DNA from: Vibrio europaeus
GTDB lineage: Bacteria > Pseudomonadota > Gammaproteobacteria > Enterobacterales > Vibrionaceae
Length of the DNA stretch: 64,000 nucleotides
Assembly (NCBI RefSeq): GCF_001695575.1
Contig: NZ_LUAX01000006.1
Coordinates: forward strand, 1 to 64,000
Direction: 5' to 3'
The position numbers were made by a program, and so were the translations under genes. Shown here piece after piece: positions 59,848 to 64,000 of the stretch; positions within the stretch are counted from its first letter, which is position 1, and each line of letters starts with the position of its first letter. Under the pieces are notes generated by a model that saw nothing but the letters and a program-made list of their open reading frames with translations, ran no database searches and was not told where the DNA came from.

Positions 59848-60999
59848 ATGGCAAAGAGCAGTTTTCAGGTTCTCTACATCGATGATGATGAATTTATGCT
59901 GAAAGCCGCCAGCCGGTTGCTGAGGCGTTTGAAACCCGACTGGTCAATCACCTTGATCCAAGATCCGGCGACGTGGCGGGATCTGACTGACGCACAGGCC
60001 ATATCCCCCGATTTGGTGTTGAGCGATCTCATCATGCCTGAGCTAAAGGGAGACGAGCTTCTGGCGCAAGTCAGCCAACATTTTCCCAACAGCATCCGAG
60101 CCTTGATCACCGGCGACACCACGGTCGAGATTGAAGCGTTGACCAACAACTGGACCCATTTTATCTTACCTAAACCGTTCTCCGAAAAAGACTTTGAGCA
60201 AATTCTCACTTGTGCTGAGAGGCTCAGGACTTTACCGTTCTCCACCCGCTGTCGACAAAAATTAGCCGGTATCGAGAACTTGCCAGTGCTTCCCAGCATC
60301 GTGCGACAACTGGAACGATGTATGGACGACGAACAATGTGGCAGTGCTGAGTTTGCCCACATCGTTGCCAATGAGCCTCCCTTGGTGGGCCAGGTGATCA
60401 AAGCCGCTAATTCCGTGTATTTGGGGTTCGAAAGCCGTACCAACTCGTTGAGCACCGCGGTGTCTCGATTGGGCATGAAGGTGGTGTGCGGCATTGCGAT
60501 GACCATGATGAATCGCAACGCTTTTCGCCAACTTAGCGATGAAGAGCATGAGGTGGTCGTGGCACACCATCAAACGCTCGCTAACCTTGCAGGGGCTCTT
60601 GCCCAGCAATTACATTGGTCTGCGGAAGAGCAAGACAACGTTTATCTAGTGTGTTTGTTGTCCGCGATTGGGGAATTGATCCTCAAGGAGATGGGTCACA
60701 CGCAAGCGCTGGACAGCGTCAATCCGCTCGATTTGCAAGTGGGCTACCGAGACACCGACGTGATCAGTGCCTATGTGCTGATCTTGTGGGGCTACCATTT
60801 GCCCGTGGCGGAAGCGATTCTGACGCTCGGCCAGACGTCCGACGTCGCTGAACCTCATCAGTGGGAAATGGGTCAACTGGTGCACTTTTGCCATGACTAT
60901 GCGCAAGCGCAGAATGCCGGGACGTTGAACGAATGGCTGGACTCCCTACCCGAGCCATTGGCCGTGTTGCCGGCCCTGTTGCTATCACCGGAAGAGTAG
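59848..60999 (+). CDS. Response regulator with HDOD output domain
   Basis: The 383-residue protein has an N-terminal REC domain (about 7-120). Acidic pocket DDD is at 12-14, phospho-acceptor Asp60 in VLSDLIMPELKG, Thr88 in LITGDT and Lys109 in LPKPF: all the switch residues are present. The HDOD domain (about 130-330) has LPVLPSIVRQL and VANEPPLVGQVIKAANS. HDOD lacks HD-GYP metal ligands and is thought to be a binding platform. It is the first gene of an operon with a REC protein, a CheC-type phosphatase and a histidine kinase. A promoter probably lies near 59756. Confidence 0.9.
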   Translation: MAKSSFQVLYIDDDEFMLKAASRLLRRLKPDWSITLIQDPATWRDLTDAQAISPDLVLSDLIMPELKGDELLAQVSQHFPNSIRALITGDTTVEIEALTNNWTHFILPKPFSEKDFEQILTCAERLRTLPFSTRCRQKLAGIENLPVLPSIVRQLERCMDDEQCGSAEFAHIVANEPPLVGQVIKAANSVYLGFESRTNSLSTAVSRLGMKVVCGIAMTMMNRNAFRQLSDEEHEVVVAHHQTLANLAGALAQQLHWSAEEQDNVYLVCLLSAIGELILKEMGHTQALDSVNPLDLQVGYRDTDVISAYVLILWGYHLPVAEAILTLGQTSDVAEPHQWEMGQLVHFCHDYAQAQNAGTLNEWLDSLPEPLAVLPALLLSPEE

Positions 61000-61008
61000 G
61001 AGGAGCCT

Positions 61009-61377
61009 ATGTCATCCATTTCAATTACCATTGTTGATGATTCTAAAATGTCACGGAAAGCTGTGATGCGTGCCTTGCCGCCAGAGCTGCATGACAACGT
61101 CTATGAAGCCACCAATGGGGTAGAAGCCCTTGAAAAATTCCATGAGGGCAAAGCCGACGTCATGTTTTTGGATCTGACCATGCCCATCATGGACGGCTTT
61201 GAAGTTTTGTCTGAGCTAAAAAAACAGGCCGCGCGGAACTTCGTGTTTGTGATCAGCGCTGACATTCAGCCTACGTCTCAGCAAAAAGTCATGGAACTGG
61301 GCGCGGTGTCGTTTCTCAAAAAGCCGCTGGACGCGTCGATGTTGAAAGAGCTGCTGCATGAGGTGGGCATAATATGA
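61009..61377 (+). CDS. Stand-alone REC protein, CheY-like
   Basis: A single receiver domain of 122 residues: acidic pair DD at 10-11, Asp55 in VMFLDLTMPIMDGF, Ser83 in VISAD and Lys105 in FLKKPLD. It has no output domain, so it acts by binding or as a phosphate shuttle or sink. Strong ribosome site AGGAGGAG upstream. Its last four bases overlap the start of the CheC-type gene, so the two are made together. Confidence 0.92.
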   Translation: MSSISITIVDDSKMSRKAVMRALPPELHDNVYEATNGVEALEKFHEGKADVMFLDLTMPIMDGFEVLSELKKQAARNFVFVISADIQPTSQQKVMELGAVSFLKKPLDASMLKELLHEVGII

Positions 61378-61958
61378 ATCCGACGTTAAGTGCCGACCAC
61401 GAAGACTCGCTCAAAGAGTTGCTCAACATTTCGATGGGACAGGCGGCCTGTAAACTGGCCACTTTGCTCAATCATCCAGTGACCTTGACCATTCCCAGCA
61501 TTGACATCGCCTCGCCGGGTCAGTTGATGGAAATGTTCGGTGATGTCAAAGCCAATTACTACACTAGGCAACCGTTTTTCGGCCAAATGTCCGGCGAAGT
61601 CATTACCCAATTGACCAAGCAAGGTGGCCACACCATTGCCAGTGATTTGTTGGCGCTGGACGATGACCAGGTGATCGATAGCCAAACGCTCCATGACAGT
61701 TTGCTCGAGGTGTCGAACATCCTGTCTGGCGCGAGCTTGAGAGGGCTGTGTGAGCAAATTGAGCTGGATACGCGGACTCAACCACCAGTCATGTATTCCC
61801 CGGCGCGCCAACCCATTCCTAGCAATAAATGGCAACAAGCGATCATTTTGCATGTTTCTTTCTTGATCGAGTCTGCAAGTTTTGAAACCAAGACCATCAT
61901 TTGTTTCGCCGAAGACGGGTTTAATGTCATCGTAAACCGATTGGACGAGTGGTTATAG
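61374..61958 (+). CDS. CheC-type REC phosphatase
   Basis: The 194-residue protein carries two copies of the CheC/FliY signature (D/S)-x3-E-x2-N-x22-P. The first is Asp11, Glu15, Asn18, Pro41 (DSLKELLN start). The second is Asp108, Glu112, Asn115, Pro138 (DSLLEVSN). Both spacings are exact. CheC-class enzymes strip phosphate from CheY. It overlaps the stand-alone REC gene by four bases, so that protein is its likely substrate. No other chemotaxis gene is visible nearby, so it serves a different circuit. Confidence 0.85.
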   Translation: MNPTLSADHEDSLKELLNISMGQAACKLATLLNHPVTLTIPSIDIASPGQLMEMFGDVKANYYTRQPFFGQMSGEVITQLTKQGGHTIASDLLALDDDQVIDSQTLHDSLLEVSNILSGASLRGLCEQIELDTRTQPPVMYSPARQPIPSNKWQQAIILHVSFLIESASFETKTIICFAEDGFNVIVNRLDEWL

Positions 61959-61970
61959 CAAGGGGGAGGT

Positions 61971-63278
61971 ATGAAAGCAAAACTGGCGTTCTCAGATTTA
62001 CTCAACCAACTGTCGGTGGCGATGTGCATCGTTCGTAAAGACTACACCATAGTGATGGCTAACGCGTACTTCCAGTCACGGGCAGGCCTAGCCAAAGACG
62101 CGCTACTGGGGCAAAACGTCTTGTCGGTGTTCTCAGACGGCGCCGCGTTACTGAAACGTAAAATCGACACGGCGTTTGTCATTGAATCGCCAAGCTTTTC
62201 GTCTTGGGAACAAGCCCCCCACGTTCTGCCGTTCCAGTCTTCTCGCCAAGTATCTGGACAAGAAGAGGAAATGTTCCAAGATCTGGAGTTTATCCCTATC
62301 CATGGCCAAGACGGAGCTCTGGACCACGTGTGCATCTGTGTCTACGATCTCACTGCTCAAGCCTGTCAACAAACCGAACTCAAGAGCCTGTCTCGCCGCC
62401 TGCATCGTGAACAAAAAGAACTCAAAGACGCGCTGACCCACCTTAAAAATGCCCAAAGCCAACTGCTGCAGTCGGAGAAAATGGCGTCGATTGGTCAACT
62501 GTCGGCGGGCATCGCCCATGAAATCAACAACCCTCTCGGCTTTATTACCTCCAACATTCAGACGTTGGACGACTACTTTCGCAAGATCTCTGACGTTGTG
62601 AGTGCACTGGAGAAAGCGATCGACGGGTCGGGTGACGCGTCGCTGGTCGAGCAAAAACGGCAGTTGATGGTACAGTCTCAACTGACGTATGTGCTGGAAG
62701 ACGTCACCGATCTGATCGCCGAGTCACTGGAGGGCTCTTCTCGAGTGATGGCGATTGTGAAGAACCTGAAAGAATTCTCCCACGCCGATGACTCTGAATG
62801 GCTCTATAGTGATCTCAGACAAGGATTAGACTCCACTCTGCGCATCATCAACAACGAAATCAAATACACCGCCACCGTCGAGCGAGAATACGCTGACGAC
62901 GTACCAAGTGTCTACTGCCAACCTATGCAACTTAACCAGGTGTTTCTCAATCTGTTGGTGAACGCCAGCCACGCCATTCAAGAAAACGGCGTGATCCGAG
63001 TGCGGGTGCAACCACTCTCGAACGACCAGGTGCAAATTCAGATCGAAGACAACGGCGCTGGTATCCCTAAAGAAAACCTGTCGGCGATCTTCGAGCCGTT
63101 TTTTACGACCAAACCCGTCGGTGATGGCACAGGGCTGGGTCTCTCTGTGTCGTATGGGATCGTCAATGCACACGGGGGAACCATCGAAGTGGATAGCGAA
63201 GTGGGTAAGGGGACCACCTTTACGCTGACTCTACCTGTGCACAAAACCACGGCGGACGCCGCCGATCCGATCAGTTAA
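61971..63278 (+). CDS. PAS-domain sensor histidine kinase
   Basis: The 435-residue soluble kinase has an N-terminal PAS domain (about 8-130) and a coiled coil (about 132-170). The H box follows with His183 in QLSAGIAHEINNPLGF, then the ATPase with N box VFLNLLVNASHAI, G1 DNGAGIP, F box FEPFFTTKPVGDG and G2 GTGLGLS. No membrane segment is present, so it senses a cytoplasmic cue. It follows the CheC gene by 12 bases (ribosome site AAGGGGGAGGT) and is the phosphodonor candidate for the three REC proteins of the operon. Confidence 0.93.
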   Translation: MKAKLAFSDLLNQLSVAMCIVRKDYTIVMANAYFQSRAGLAKDALLGQNVLSVFSDGAALLKRKIDTAFVIESPSFSSWEQAPHVLPFQSSRQVSGQEEEMFQDLEFIPIHGQDGALDHVCICVYDLTAQACQQTELKSLSRRLHREQKELKDALTHLKNAQSQLLQSEKMASIGQLSAGIAHEINNPLGFITSNIQTLDDYFRKISDVVSALEKAIDGSGDASLVEQKRQLMVQSQLTYVLEDVTDLIAESLEGSSRVMAIVKNLKEFSHADDSEWLYSDLRQGLDSTLRIINNEIKYTATVEREYADDVPSVYCQPMQLNQVFLNLLVNASHAIQENGVIRVRVQPLSNDQVQIQIEDNGAGIPKENLSAIFEPFFTTKPVGDGTGLGLSVSYGIVNAHGGTIEVDSEVGKGTTFTLTLPVHKTTADAADPIS

Positions 63279-63301
63279 CGCAGTCGACAGGATGGGTTGT
63301 C

Positions 63302-64000
63302 ATGGATTTTGCTGAGATTCTCATAGTGGATGATGAAATGAGCATCCGAAATGCGCTACGACGAGAGTTGCGCTTTAAAGTCGCCACCGTACACACTGCG
63401 GAAAACGCGGCCCAGGCGCTCGAGGTCCTCGACGCCCACCACATCGATTTAATCATCACCGATTACCGTATGCCGAGGATGACCGGCACCGAACTGCTGC
63501 TGGAAGTTAAGCAACGACACCCAGAAGTCCCCGCGATCATGTTGTCAGGCCAGGCTGATCTGAGTGGGGTGACGGCGGCCATCAACGCTGGCGTACTCAA
63601 TCAGTACGTGGATAAACCTTGGGACGCCAATAAACTGGCCTCAGCCATCGCCACCACGTTACACGACCACGATCCCGTTCGAGACCGGCGAACTCAAATG
63701 GCGACTCGCCGAGAGCTTGACCGACGTTTGGCGTTGCTGCCTGAGCACACGGAGAATGGCCGGCCTTGGCTGCTGGTCATTGTCGACATTGCCGAGTTGG
63801 ACGCCTACAACAACACGCACGGTAAAGCCTCTGGCAACACCCTGATCCAGCAGATGGCCATCGCGATCCAGCGTAGTACAGACCAGGTCTGGTATCGAGC
63901 TGATGACAAGTTTGTCACGCTCACCGAATACTCGGCCGAAGGCCATCAGACGATTGACACCCTCAGTCAGCGCATTAAGGCGATCTGTTCAGCGCACCCA
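63302..64000 (+). CDS. Response regulator with degenerate GGDEF domain (partial, runs off window)
   Basis: The reading frame is open from ATG at 63302 to the window edge: 233 codons seen. The REC domain has DD at 10-11, Asp54 in IITDYRMP, Ser82 and Lys105 in YVDKPWD. Next is a GGDEF-like domain (about 145-233) with LLVIVDIAELDAYNNTHGK, the usual strand before the active site. The signature itself is RADDKF instead of GGDEF, so cyclase activity is unlikely. An EAL domain may follow outside the window; that cannot be checked here. Confidence 0.85.
   Translation, partial: MDFAEILIVDDEMSIRNALRRELRFKVATVHTAENAAQALEVLDAHHIDLIITDYRMPRMTGTELLLEVKQRHPEVPAIMLSGQADLSGVTAAINAGVLNQYVDKPWDANKLASAIATTLHDHDPVRDRRTQMATRRELDRRLALLPEHTENGRPWLLVIVDIAELDAYNNTHGKASGNTLIQQMAIAIQRSTDQVWYRADDKFVTLTEYSAEGHQTIDTLSQRIKAICSAHP

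Noticed and set aside
61374..63278. A full chemotaxis operon
   Set aside because: Despite the CheY-like and CheC-like proteins, no CheA, CheW, CheB, CheR or receptor is visible, and the kinase is of the ordinary HisKA type.

Overview
This is chromosome 1 of a Vibrio species. The evidence is the gene order of a Vibrio large chromosome: the end of an rRNA operon, hemCDXY opposite cyaA, lysA-dapF-xerC, rhtB/pldB, ftsYEX-rpoH, glpEG, ubiCA/plsB, dgkA-lexA, sthA/fabR-yijD. The proteins are also of gammaproteobacterial type with Vibrio-like sequences. Names rest on recognising motifs and gene order in the sequence; no database search was possible.

Layout. 1-3410: the 3' part of an rRNA operon (23S, 5S, tRNA-Asp) and its terminator. 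3410-4027: a repeat-rich spacer with a decayed tRNA tail, small palindromes and fifteen copies of an 8-bp repeat. 4028-8121: the haem operon hemC-hemD-hemX-hemY on the minus strand. 8457-16048: cyaA, cyaY, lptM, then lysA-dapF-DUF484-xerC-yigB. 16145-25195: mixed housekeeping genes with two c-di-GMP-type proteins (a FIST-GGDEF-EAL phosphodiesterase and an EAL-HDOD protein), a tRNA-modifying DTW protein, a lipoprotein, an EVE protein, yigL, pldB and rhtB. 25262-28518: an arsenate-resistance operon of the organoarsenical type (arsR, a GAPDH, a CX5R phosphatase, arsJ). 28619-33483: small membrane and hypothetical proteins, including a 26-residue membrane peptide and a HEPN-like protein. 33497-53065: rsmD, ftsY-ftsE-ftsX, rpoH, glpE-glpG, a FliL-like protein, ubiC-ubiA, plsB, dgkA, lexA, a methyltransferase-MATE pair behind a Fur-like box, the formaldehyde-detoxifying pair frmA-fghA, sthA, fabR and yijD.

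From 53131 to the right edge lies a genomic island. Its left junction is a short copy of the 3' end of trmA, next to a tyrosine integrase with three 12-bp repeats before it. The full trmA gene is expected at the far end of the island, outside the window. The first part (53.1-58.5 kb) is a phage-satellite-like module: integrase, an unknown protein, two inovirus Gp2/YagK-type proteins, an AlpA regulator and an RNase HI pseudogene. The second part (59.1 kb onward) is visibly richer in GC. It carries a compact signalling operon: REC-HDOD, a stand-alone REC, a CheC-type phosphatase with both active sites intact, a PAS histidine kinase, and a REC protein with a degenerate GGDEF domain that runs off the window. 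No chemotaxis receptor, CheA or CheW is present in the window, so this looks like a phosphorelay that has borrowed a chemotaxis phosphatase. It is the best candidate here for an undescribed system.
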